Below, one piece after another: positions 1 to 5,498 of a stretch of DNA of 7,128 nucleotides (positions within the stretch are counted from its first letter, which is position 1; each line of letters starts with the position of its first letter). Both the position numbers and the translations under genes were made by a program. The notes beneath the pieces were generated by a model. It was not told where the DNA came from, did not search any database, and saw nothing but the letters and a program-made list of their open reading frames with translations. This DNA is from Ruminococcus sp. (GTDB lineage Bacteria; Bacillota; Clostridia; Oscillospirales; Ruminococcaceae), in contig JAAVHK010000148.1 of assembly GCA_014799765.1 (NCBI GenBank), positions 1 through 7,128 on the forward strand. The letters are read 5' to 3'.

Positions 1-89
1 ACAAAGAAAATAGTCTGTTTAACCTTGTATCCGCAACCACCAGACAAAACAACCGATATTACCGCAAATATACTCAAAAATTTTTTCAT
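1..89 (-). CDS. Putative lipoprotein, N-terminal fragment (runs off left edge)
   Basis: Reading leftward from ATG at 89-87, the frame stays open to the window edge and encodes 29 complete residues, beginning MKKFLSIFAVISVVLSGGCG. This is a classic bacterial export signal: two lysines, a hydrophobic core at about residues 4-15, then a small-residue stretch and Cys19. That pattern suggests a lipoprotein anchored to the outer face of the membrane. The lipobox (S-G-G before Cys) is not canonical, because position -3 is Ser rather than Leu/Val/Ile, so a cleaved or membrane-anchored secreted protein is an alternative. A weak Shine-Dalgarno match (GAGTGG, 97-102 on the complement) lies 7 nt upstream. 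A strong sigma-A promoter (157-185) points at it. Nothing of the mature domain is visible, so its function is unknown. It is divergent from the MarR/ABC operon. Confidence 0.6.
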   Translation of the reverse strand, partial: MKKFLSIFAVISVVLSGGCGYKVKQTIFF

Positions 90-110
90 AAAAAAACCAC
101 TCTTTTCTGA

Positions 111-145
111 AATTAAGAATTATGAATTATCAATTATAAATTGTT
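111..145. repeat. AATTNNN heptamer array, copy 1
   Basis: Five consecutive 7-bp units run without interruption: AATTAAG, AATTATG, AATTATC, AATTATA and AATTGTT. The first four bases are invariant and the last three vary. The array lies in the predicted 5' leader of the leftward lipoprotein gene. The same 7-bp period occurs in the other two larger intergenic gaps of the window. Confidence 0.7.
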
Positions 146-156
146 TTTCCTGTGAT

Positions 157-185
157 ATTTTAACATATTTTTTACAAAATGTCAA
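157..185 (-). promoter_or_regulatory. Sigma-A promoter for the leftward lipoprotein gene
   Basis: On the minus strand there is a perfect -35 TTGACA (180-185), a 17-bp spacer (163-179) and a -10 TAAAAT (157-162, 5 of 6 to consensus). The predicted transcription start is near 150, giving a leader of about 60 nt before the ATG at 89. That leader contains the AT-rich heptamer array at 111-145. The -35 box overlaps operator-like site A (171-185), so a bound regulator could block this promoter. Confidence 0.75.
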
Positions 186-214
186 GTATTTTCCTGACGT
201 TTACAGAATGTCAG
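171..214. promoter_or_regulatory. Two operator-like sites in the divergent intergenic region
   Basis: Two 15-bp copies, TTTACAAAATGTCAA (171-185) and TTTACAGAATGTCAG (200-214), match at 13 of 15 positions and are offset by 29 bp. Site A is itself a pseudo-palindrome of the form TTnACAnnnTGTnAA. Site B lies inside a wider imperfect palindrome at 194-214 with CTGAC/GTCAG ends (7 of 8 arm pairs, 5-bp centre). Site A covers the -35 box of the leftward promoter. MarR-type dimers commonly bind such dyads upstream of their own gene, so autoregulation by the adjacent regulator is a reasonable inference, but no binding is shown here. Confidence 0.45.
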
Positions 215-249
215 TTTTTTCACAAAGTTATCATATCATTACCGTATGT

Positions 250-278
250 TTTACACATAGCGGTATTAATATTATCTA
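250..278 (+). promoter_or_regulatory. Weak candidate promoter region for the MarR/ABC operon
   Basis: The operon must start between the operator-like sites and 307, but no strong sigma-A match is present. The best pieces are TTTACA (250-255) with either TATTAT at 270-275 (good -10 but only 14 bp spacing) or TATCTA at 273-278 (17 bp spacing but poor -10). A weak or activator-dependent promoter, or one further upstream using TTTACA at 200-205, cannot be excluded. Confidence 0.25.
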
Positions 279-306
279 ACCCTGTTAAATAAAAGGAGGA
301 ATTTTT

Positions 307-753
307 ATGGCAGACCGTGAATATGTTTTGAACGTCATGCAGAGACTTCACCATAAGCCACCCGATGATGTTTCACGGCGATTCAGCGACGATAACGCCG
401 GTATCGCCTGTATGCTGAAATATCTTTACGAAGCCGAAAAACCGGTTTCGGCAGGCGAGATAAGTCGGTTTATGAGGGTCAGTACCGCAAGGGTTTCAGT
501 ACTGCTGAAAAAAATGTACGAAAAAAATTACATTATCCGTGACAGCTGTTCCGAAGATGCACGCCGTCTTATGATTTCGCTGTCCGGAACAGGTAAGGCG
601 GAATTTCTGAGACGTCAGGAAAAAATGATTGAAACATTCAGTCTTATTATTGACCGTATCGGCACGGAACGCATGGAAGAGTTTATTTCCGTCAGCAATG
701 AAATAAGAGATATTGTTTCGGCGGAAATAAAAAAAGAAATCAATAATTCTTAA
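307..753 (+). CDS. MarR-family winged-helix transcriptional regulator
   Basis: A 148-aa protein of typical MarR length that probably represses or senses for the downstream exporter operon. The winged helix-turn-helix sits at about residues 47-92. The recognition helix region is VSTARVSVLLKKMYEKNYI, followed by the wing with the family-typical D-x-R pattern (D84, R86, R87) and then the L-S-x-x-G segment at about 92-96. Flanking helices at about 1-45 and 97-145 would form the dimerisation domain. The ATG at 307 follows an excellent AAGGAGGA ribosome-binding site (293-300) by 6 nt. The gene ends 20 bp before the first ABC gene on the same strand, so the three genes are almost certainly one operon. 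MarR plus two half-size ABC exporters is a recurrent Firmicutes arrangement, for example rcrRPQ of streptococci. The ligand is unknown. Family assignment is firm; the regulatory target is inferred from context. Confidence 0.9.
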   Translation: MADREYVLNVMQRLHHKPPDDVSRRFSDDNAGIACMLKYLYEAEKPVSAGEISRFMRVSTARVSVLLKKMYEKNYIIRDSCSEDARRLMISLSGTGKAEFLRRQEKMIETFSLIIDRIGTERMEEFISVSNEIRDIVSAEIKKEINNS

Positions 754-773
754 AGAAAGGTGGTAATTTTTTT

Positions 774-2540
774 ATGCTGAAGATTTTCAGAAACCTCAAA
801 AAGCGTGATGTCTGTTTCATGCTTGTATGCGTACTGTTGGTAATCGCTCAGGTATGGTTAGACCTCACTATGCCCGACTATACACAGAAACTTACGGAAT
901 CCGTTTCAGCCGGTTCTGTGGAAATGAGCGAAGTTCTTAAAAACGGCGGTATGATGCTTTTATGTGCTGTCGGAAGTATGGTATGTGCCATGTTATGCGG
1001 ATTCTTTGCTTCACAGGTTGCCGGTAACTTTGCTAAAACCTTACGTGACAAACTTTTCGGACATATACTTAAATTCTCAAATGCGGAAATAAATAAATTT
1101 TCCACACCAAGTCTGATAACACGTACTACCAACGACGTTGTACAGTTACAGATGTTAATCGCTATGGGTATGCAGATGATGATTAAAGCACCGGTTACGG
1201 CAATATGGGCTATCGTAAAAATATCAAATTCAAGCGTCGAATGGACTACCGCCGTATTTGTATGCGTTGCGGTGGTAATCGTCACTATAGCACTTCTTGT
1301 AGGCGTTGCGTACCCTAAATTCAGACAGATTCAGAAACTCACTGACAATCTCAACGATGTCACACGTGAAAATATCAGCGGTGTACGTGTAGTACGTGCA
1401 TTCAATGCAGAAAAGTATCAGGAAAAGAAGTTCGATAAGGTAAACGACGATATTACAAAAAATCATCTGTTTACCAGTCGTATAATGGGCGTAATGATGC
1501 CTGTCATGATGATGGCTATGAACGGTCTTACACTTGCTATCTACTGGATAGGGGCTTACCTGATAAACAATGCGGAAATAACCGGAAGAGCCGAAGTTAT
1601 CGGTAATATGACAGCTTTCACACAGTATGCGTTGCAGATTATGGGTGCATTCATGATGCTTGTTATGATATTCATAATTATGCCTCGTACTATGGTATCG
1701 GCAAAACGTATAAACGAAGTTCTTGAAACTCAACCCACTATTGACTACAAATCACAGGAAGTTAAAACCACAGGTCACGGAAAAATTGAGTTCAGAAACG
1801 TATCGTTCTCGTATTCAGATTCTGGTAAACCGTGTCTGAAAAACCTGAACTTTGAAATAAATGAAGGTGAGACTTTCGCTATAATAGGTGCTACCGGTAC
1901 AGGTAAATCAACGCTTGTCAATCTGATACCACGTTATTACGATACTACTTCCGGTGAGGTACTTATTGACGGCGTTAATATCAGGGAATATCCTGAAGAA
2001 CAGTTGGAAAAAATGGTATCCGTAGCACCACAGAAAGCCACTCTATTTTCCGGTGACATAAAATCAAATATCACATACGGCTGTAAGGAAAACGTATCCG
2101 ACAGTGACGAACGAATTACTAAAGCACTTGAGGTTTCAAAATCCGATTTTGTAGGCAATCTCGCTGACGGTATTCACTCTAAAGTCGCACAGGGCGGTAC
2201 TAACTATTCAGGCGGTCAGAAACAAAGACTTTCCATAGCACGTGCAGTTTTCAAGAACTCTGAAATCATGATTTTTGACGATACTTTTTCCGCTCTCGAC
2301 TACAAAACAGATATGCTTGTAAGAAAATCCATAAGGGAAGAACTTACAGGAACAACTGTAATAATAGTCGCACAAAGAATAGGTACTATCAGAAATGCCG
2401 ATAAAATTCTTGTACTCCATGACGGTGAGATAGCAGGTATCGGCAAGCATGATGATTTAATGGAAAACTGTTCCATATACAAGGAAATAGCACTTTCACA
2501 GTTATCAGAAGAAGAATTATCCGGAAAGGAGCGTGTATAA
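774..2540 (+). CDS. ABC exporter half-transporter, degenerate-site subunit of a heterodimer
   Basis: A 588-aa fused permease-ATPase of the multidrug/peptide exporter type (type IV ABC exporter, similar to the BmrC/LmrC/TM287 class). Six membrane helices lie at roughly 15-33, 58-80, 128-150, 158-180, 240-264 and 278-303. The ATPase domain begins near 336. Walker A is GATGTGKST (372-380), the Q-loop is Q420, the signature YSGGQ is at 478-482, Walker B is IMIFDD (498-503) and the D-loop is SALD (506-509). Two key residues differ from consensus: the catalytic Glu after Walker B is Asp503, and the switch His is Gln534. These changes mark the nucleotide site built on this subunit's Walker motifs as poorly hydrolytic. 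Its near-canonical signature would complete the active site of the partner. The start ATG follows AAAGGTGG (756-763) by 10 nt. The stop is 1 bp before the partner's ATG. The substrate cannot be told from sequence; a drug, peptide or lipid is possible. Confidence 0.93.
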   Translation: MLKIFRNLKKRDVCFMLVCVLLVIAQVWLDLTMPDYTQKLTESVSAGSVEMSEVLKNGGMMLLCAVGSMVCAMLCGFFASQVAGNFAKTLRDKLFGHILKFSNAEINKFSTPSLITRTTNDVVQLQMLIAMGMQMMIKAPVTAIWAIVKISNSSVEWTTAVFVCVAVVIVTIALLVGVAYPKFRQIQKLTDNLNDVTRENISGVRVVRAFNAEKYQEKKFDKVNDDITKNHLFTSRIMGVMMPVMMMAMNGLTLAIYWIGAYLINNAEITGRAEVIGNMTAFTQYALQIMGAFMMLVMIFIIMPRTMVSAKRINEVLETQPTIDYKSQEVKTTGHGKIEFRNVSFSYSDSGKPCLKNLNFEINEGETFAIIGATGTGKSTLVNLIPRYYDTTSGEVLIDGVNIREYPEEQLEKMVSVAPQKATLFSGDIKSNITYGCKENVSDSDERITKALEVSKSDFVGNLADGIHSKVAQGGTNYSGGQKQRLSIARAVFKNSEIMIFDDTFSALDYKTDMLVRKSIREELTGTTVIIVAQRIGTIRNADKILVLHDGEIAGIGKHDDLMENCSIYKEIALSQLSEEELSGKERV

Positions 2541-2541
2541 T

Positions 2542-4329
2542 ATGCCCCCTATGAGACCTATGACCGTTACAAATCCCGACGAAAAAGCGGATTTAGGTTC
2601 AATAAAGAAAATACTTGTCTACTGCAAACAGTATCTTCCGGCAGTAATCGTCGCCGTTATATTCGCTATAGGCGGTGCGTTGACTACCATTATCGGACCT
2701 GAAAAAATAAGTGACCTAATGAATGAAATAACTTCCGGTATTATGACCGGCATAAACATGGACAATATTAAAAAAATATGCTTCACACTGGTAGCCATAT
2801 ATGCCGGTGGTGCGATACTGAATTACAGTCAGCAGTTCATAACCGCTACAATAACACAGAAAACTTCAAAGCGACTTCGTACCGACATTGACGAAAAAAT
2901 AAACAGACTTCCGTTAAAATACTTCGATACCACCACAAAGGGCGATATACTTTCACGTGTAACCAACGACGTTGACACCATAAGCCAGACGCTTTCAAGC
3001 AGTTCCGCAAATCTGATAAGTTCGCTGGCGTTGTTCGTGGGCGTTATATATAAGATGTTCTCTACTAACTGGATTCTCGCACTCGTAACTATCGGCTCTT
3101 CGCTTTTCGGCTTCGTAATGATGGGCGTTATCATGAAAAATTCTCAGAAATTCTTCAACCGTAAGCAAGCTGATTTAGGTGTTATGAACGGTCAGATTGA
3201 AGAAGTATATACAAATCATAATATCGTACACGCATTCGGGGCGAAACATCAGGAAAAAATCAAATTTGATGAGGTAAATGACCGTCTTTACGATTCAAAC
3301 TGGAAATCGCAATGGTTATCCGGTATGATGCACCCGATTATGCAGTTTGTCGGAAATCTCGACTATGCACTTGTATTTATAGTAGGAGTTATTTTCATAA
3401 TAAATGACAATTCCGCCGTTACACTCGGTACTATTATGGCATTCGTGATATATTCAAGACTTTTTTCGCAACCGTTAGGAACTTTCGCACAGTCAATGAC
3501 TTCCATACAACAGGCTTCCGCCGCATCCAAGCGGGTTTTTGAAATGCTTGAATCCGAAGAACAGGCTGACGAATCCGCAAAGAACGGTACTATAAGCAAC
3601 GTCGCCGGAAACGTCGAGTTCAGAAACGTTAAATTCGGCTACTCACCGGAAAAAACTATCATACACGATTTTTCAGCAGTCCTGAAAGCCGGTCAGAAAG
3701 TAGCGATAGTAGGACCTACCGGAGCAGGTAAAACTACTATGGTGAATCTGCTTATGCGATTCTACGAGATTGACAGCGGTGACATCCTTATTGACGGCGT
3801 ATCTACTAAGACCCTCAGACGTGAGCAGGTACACGATTTATTTGATATGATTCTTCAGGATACGTGGCTTTTTGACGGTACTATCCGTGAAAATCTGGTC
3901 TATAACAAGGTGGGCGTCACTGACAGTCAGCTTGACGAGGCGTGCGAGGCAGTAGGTCTGAAACACTTTATATCGACGTTACCGCAAGGCTACGATACAA
4001 GACTTAATGAGGCTCTGAATCTCTCAGACGGTCAGAAACAACAGCTTACAATCGCACGTGCCATGATTAAAGATGCTCCCATGCTTATTCTTGACGAGGC
4101 TACTTCCTCTATAGATACAAGGACAGAACTTGTAATACAGCGTGCTATGGATAAACTCACTACCGGACGTACTTCTTTTGTAATCGCACACAGACTATCC
4201 ACTATAAAAAATGCTGATGTCATACTTGTTATGAAAGACGGCGACATCATTGAACAGGGTAATCACGAAAAACTCATTGCAGACGGCGGTTTCTATTCCG
4301 AATTATATAACAGTCAGTTCGCTGTTTAA
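2542..4329 (+). CDS. ABC exporter half-transporter, catalytic-site subunit of a heterodimer
   Basis: A 595-aa fused permease-ATPase, partner of the preceding subunit (BmrD/LmrD/TM288-like role). Predicted membrane helices lie at about 33-53, 78-100, 155-172, 176-197, 266-287 and 294-312, after an N-terminal extension of about 20 residues with a Pro/Met-rich start. ATPase motifs are Walker A GPTGAGKTT (391-399), Q-loop Q439, signature LSDGQ (494-498), Walker B MLILDE (514-519) with catalytic Glu519, and switch His550. The signature has Asp where the first Gly is expected, so this subunit supplies the full Walker B and H-loop but a weak signature, complementary to its neighbour. The start was placed at ATG 2542 because GGAAAGGAG (2523-2531) lies 10 nt upstream. 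A GTG at 2533 is in frame but sits only 1 nt from that site. The tight junction implies translational coupling and equal subunit production. Confidence 0.93.
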   Translation: MPPMRPMTVTNPDEKADLGSIKKILVYCKQYLPAVIVAVIFAIGGALTTIIGPEKISDLMNEITSGIMTGINMDNIKKICFTLVAIYAGGAILNYSQQFITATITQKTSKRLRTDIDEKINRLPLKYFDTTTKGDILSRVTNDVDTISQTLSSSSANLISSLALFVGVIYKMFSTNWILALVTIGSSLFGFVMMGVIMKNSQKFFNRKQADLGVMNGQIEEVYTNHNIVHAFGAKHQEKIKFDEVNDRLYDSNWKSQWLSGMMHPIMQFVGNLDYALVFIVGVIFIINDNSAVTLGTIMAFVIYSRLFSQPLGTFAQSMTSIQQASAASKRVFEMLESEEQADESAKNGTISNVAGNVEFRNVKFGYSPEKTIIHDFSAVLKAGQKVAIVGPTGAGKTTMVNLLMRFYEIDSGDILIDGVSTKTLRREQVHDLFDMILQDTWLFDGTIRENLVYNKVGVTDSQLDEACEAVGLKHFISTLPQGYDTRLNEALNLSDGQKQQLTIARAMIKDAPMLILDEATSSIDTRTELVIQRAMDKLTTGRTSFVIAHRLSTIKNADVILVMKDGDIIEQGNHEKLIADGGFYSELYNSQFAV

Positions 4330-4383
4330 TTAATAATTTATAATTAATAATTTATAATTAATAATTAATAATTAATAATAAAA
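4328..4383. repeat. AATTNNN heptamer array, copy 2
   Basis: Seven perfect-period 7-bp units run AATTAAT, AATTTAT, AATTAAT, AATTTAT, AATTAAT, AATTAAT, AATTAAT, then a degraded AATAAAA. The array begins in the stop codon of the second ABC gene, and its A/T-only units carry frequent stop codons. It leads directly into the terminator stem. Uninterrupted short-period repeats like this can vary in copy number by replication slippage. Confidence 0.8.
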
Positions 4384-4427
4384 AATCGGTGAAGAGTTTT
4401 TTACCTGCTCCTCACCGGTTATTTTTT
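4384..4427 (+). terminator. Rho-independent terminator of the MarR/ABC operon
   Basis: The stem CGGTGAAGAG (4387-4396) pairs with CTCCTCACCG (4408-4417), with one mismatch, and is extended by A/T and wobble pairs at the base. The loop is 11 nt. On the plus strand it is followed by a T-rich tract (4419-4427, one A). It lies about 55 bp after the last exporter gene's stop codon, in the right place to end the operon transcript. Confidence 0.8.
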
Positions 4428-4448
4428 GCGTTTCGGGTGTTAAATTAT

Positions 4449-4484
4449 GAAAAACGTCCGCTCCCGAAGGAGTGAACGTTTTTC
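4449..4484 (-). terminator. Stable hairpin, probable terminator of the leftward unit
   Basis: A 16-nt stem (4449-4464 with 4469-4484, one mismatch and one G-T pair) encloses a 4-nt loop. Read on the minus strand the apex is CTCC-TTCG-GGAG, a C(UUCG)G tetraloop of exceptional stability, and the descending arm ends in CGTTTTTC. On the plus strand the descending arm also ends in CGTTTTTC, so it may act in both directions. It lies about 107 bp beyond the stop codon of the 121-aa gene. The U-run is inside the stem and short, so efficiency is uncertain. Confidence 0.6.
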
Positions 4485-4590
4485 TGTGTAGGAAATTATT
4501 GTATTTCGGTTTCCCGATATATGAATTATATCATAGTACGGTTTAAAAGTCAATTATATATTTTGTCGAAAAGTGTTTTTATTTACAGAA
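4485..4590. other. Non-coding remainder of the convergent intergenic region
   Basis: This AT-rich stretch separates the UUCG hairpin from the 3' end of the 121-aa gene and would be the 3' untranslated part of the leftward transcript. I see no open frame with a credible ribosome-binding site, no further strong hairpin and no RNA gene in it. Confidence 0.5.
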
Positions 4591-4956
4591 TTAAAATTTT
4601 TCCGGAATATTCAGATAATCTGAAATGTATCCGTTTATTATGCGTGTATTTTGTCCCATAAGTTCGTAAGACCTTGAATATATAATATATTCGTCCCACA
4701 GATATTCCAGTAAAGTGACCTGTAGAAGATTTTTAGTTTCTGTATCGCCGTATTCTGCCAGTTCCTCGTACATACGGAAAATTCTTTCAAGCAGATTGTT
4801 ATTTCTGTAGTCTTCTTGTTTAAGAAGTCCGGTAACAAGCGGATTCAGAATATTTCCGAAAAGACAGTGCGGTAAGTTTTCGCCTGACCACTCATTTTCA
4901 GCGATTATTTTTTTCCCTGAGTTCCGGAAAACGTCCGCACAGGAAATCGCAGTCAA
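4591..4956 (-). CDS. Small globular protein, DUF7674/immunity-like, function unknown
   Basis: A 121-aa acidic, largely helical protein without a signal peptide or membrane segment, so probably cytoplasmic. Recognisable blocks are LPHCLFGNILNP (28-39), a helix GDTETKNLLQVTLLEYLWDE (70-89) and MGQNTR (100-105). From memory this pattern resembles uncharacterised small proteins grouped as DUF7674, some of which sit in immunity-protein-like contexts. That is recognition without a search and should be treated as tentative. The frame has an upstream stop at 4969-4971, and the only usual start codon before the conserved part is TTG at 4956-4954. No good ribosome-binding site precedes it. The stop of the upstream 148-aa gene is only 5 bp away, so translation probably depends on coupling to that gene. 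No catalytic motif is evident. Confidence 0.72.
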   Translation of the reverse strand: MTAISCADVFRNSGKKIIAENEWSGENLPHCLFGNILNPLVTGLLKQEDYRNNNLLERIFRMYEELAEYGDTETKNLLQVTLLEYLWDEYIIYSRSYELMGQNTRIINGYISDYLNIPEKF

Positions 4957-4961
4957 GGGAG

Positions 4962-5408
4962 TTATATTTTATAGTCGTCAACGTTATTCATTACCGGTAT
5001 TTCCGTTATCATTGTGGACTGGTCTGTGTCACCGTCGAAAGTACTTCCGAAAGCTCCGAACTCGTTGTTTACATTGTCAACTTTTTTCCGGACAGGTACA
5101 GTAACACGTACTATTTTAGGCGGTGGAGTTTCTGTGCGTTCCTCGACGAATTTTGACGGGTCAGGCTTTACAGGTTCAGGCGGAGCAGGTCTGTTATACA
5201 GATTTTCATTTTTCGGCGTCTGTATGTGCCGGACGTCTGGTAACGGCATACTCTGATAACGACTTGCCGGAATTACCTGTTTTTCCGGAAGTGTTTCTGA
5301 TTCTTGCGGAATTTTTTCGGGGGCTTTGTATTTCATGTCACGGAGTGTACCTGCTCCGGAATATGTACGTTTTTTTATATTTTTCGTATTCATGTCACGT
5401 AAAGTCAA
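4962..5408 (-). CDS. Proline-rich, probably disordered protein of unknown function
   Basis: A 148-aa soluble protein I do not recognise. The N-terminus carries a short duplicated motif, TLRDM at residues 2-6 and again at 21-25, each followed by a lysine-rich segment. Residues 28-105 are rich in Pro, Glu and Lys (for example RPAPPEPVKPDP at 73-84 and ETPPPK at 93-98) and look like a flexible linker. The C-terminus (111-148) is acidic, with FGSTFDGDTDQS near 120-131. No catalytic domain, signal peptide or membrane segment is seen. A scaffold, adaptor or substrate-like role fits such composition but is only inference. The start chosen is TTG at 5408-5406, because GGGGTGA lies 4 nt upstream; the first ATG (5393) would be about 19 nt away and would lose the first TLRDM copy. 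It is followed after 5 bp by the 121-aa gene. Confidence 0.7.
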   Translation of the reverse strand: MTLRDMNTKNIKKRTYSGAGTLRDMKYKAPEKIPQESETLPEKQVIPASRYQSMPLPDVRHIQTPKNENLYNRPAPPEPVKPDPSKFVEERTETPPPKIVRVTVPVRKKVDNVNNEFGAFGSTFDGDTDQSTMITEIPVMNNVDDYKI

Positions 5409-5425
5409 AATATCACCCCATTGTC

Positions 5426-5490
5426 AATTAAGAATTAAGAATGCATAATGCATAATTATTTCAATTCTTAATTATGAATTATTAATTATG
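5426..5490. repeat. AATTNNN heptamer array, copy 3, with inverted arms
   Basis: Units run AATTAAG twice, AATGCAT twice, AATTATT, a 2-bp break (TC), then AATTCTT, AATTATG, AATTATT and AATTATG. The 11-bp segment at 5426-5436 (AATTAAGAATT) is the exact reverse complement of 5463-5473, so the transcript could fold into an AU-only stem. It fills nearly the whole gap between pnkp and the 148-aa gene. There is no GC-rich stem with a U-run, so I do not call it a terminator. Confidence 0.75.
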
Positions 5491-5498
5491 AATTTCAA
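5471..5498 (-). promoter_or_regulatory. Weak candidate promoter between pnkp and the 148-aa gene
   Basis: On the minus strand TTGAAA (5493-5498, overlapping the pnkp stop codon) is followed after 16 bp by CATAAT (5471-5476, 5 of 6 to the -10 consensus). The leader to the TTG start would be about 55 nt. In such AT-rich repeat DNA a chance match is easy, so read-through from pnkp remains equally possible. Confidence 0.25.

Noticed and set aside
25..279. Plus-strand open frame of 84 codons before the MarR gene
   Set aside because: It has no ribosome-binding site, runs through the heptamer array, a strong minus-strand promoter and the operator-like sites, and its composition is that of AT-rich non-coding DNA. 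The opposite strand has a convincing signal-peptide start instead.
1230..1733. 167-codon minus-strand open frame inside the first ABC gene
   Set aside because: Its His/Tyr/Cys-rich composition is unlike real proteins and it lies opposite conserved transmembrane coding sequence.
2533..2541. GTG at 2533 as the start of the second ABC gene
   Set aside because: The Shine-Dalgarno ends 1 nt before it, too close for initiation. ATG at 2542 has a 10-nt spacer, the same as in the first ABC gene.
4328..4383. CRISPR-like array or small RNA gene in the tandem repeats
   Set aside because: The units are 7 bp and A/T only, with no 20-40 bp repeat and spacer structure; it is a simple tandem array.
5422..5427. 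TTGACA on the minus strand just upstream of the 148-aa gene
   Set aside because: A matching -10 would fall inside the start of the coding sequence, where no TATAAT-like hexamer exists, and transcription would begin after the start codon and ribosome-binding site.
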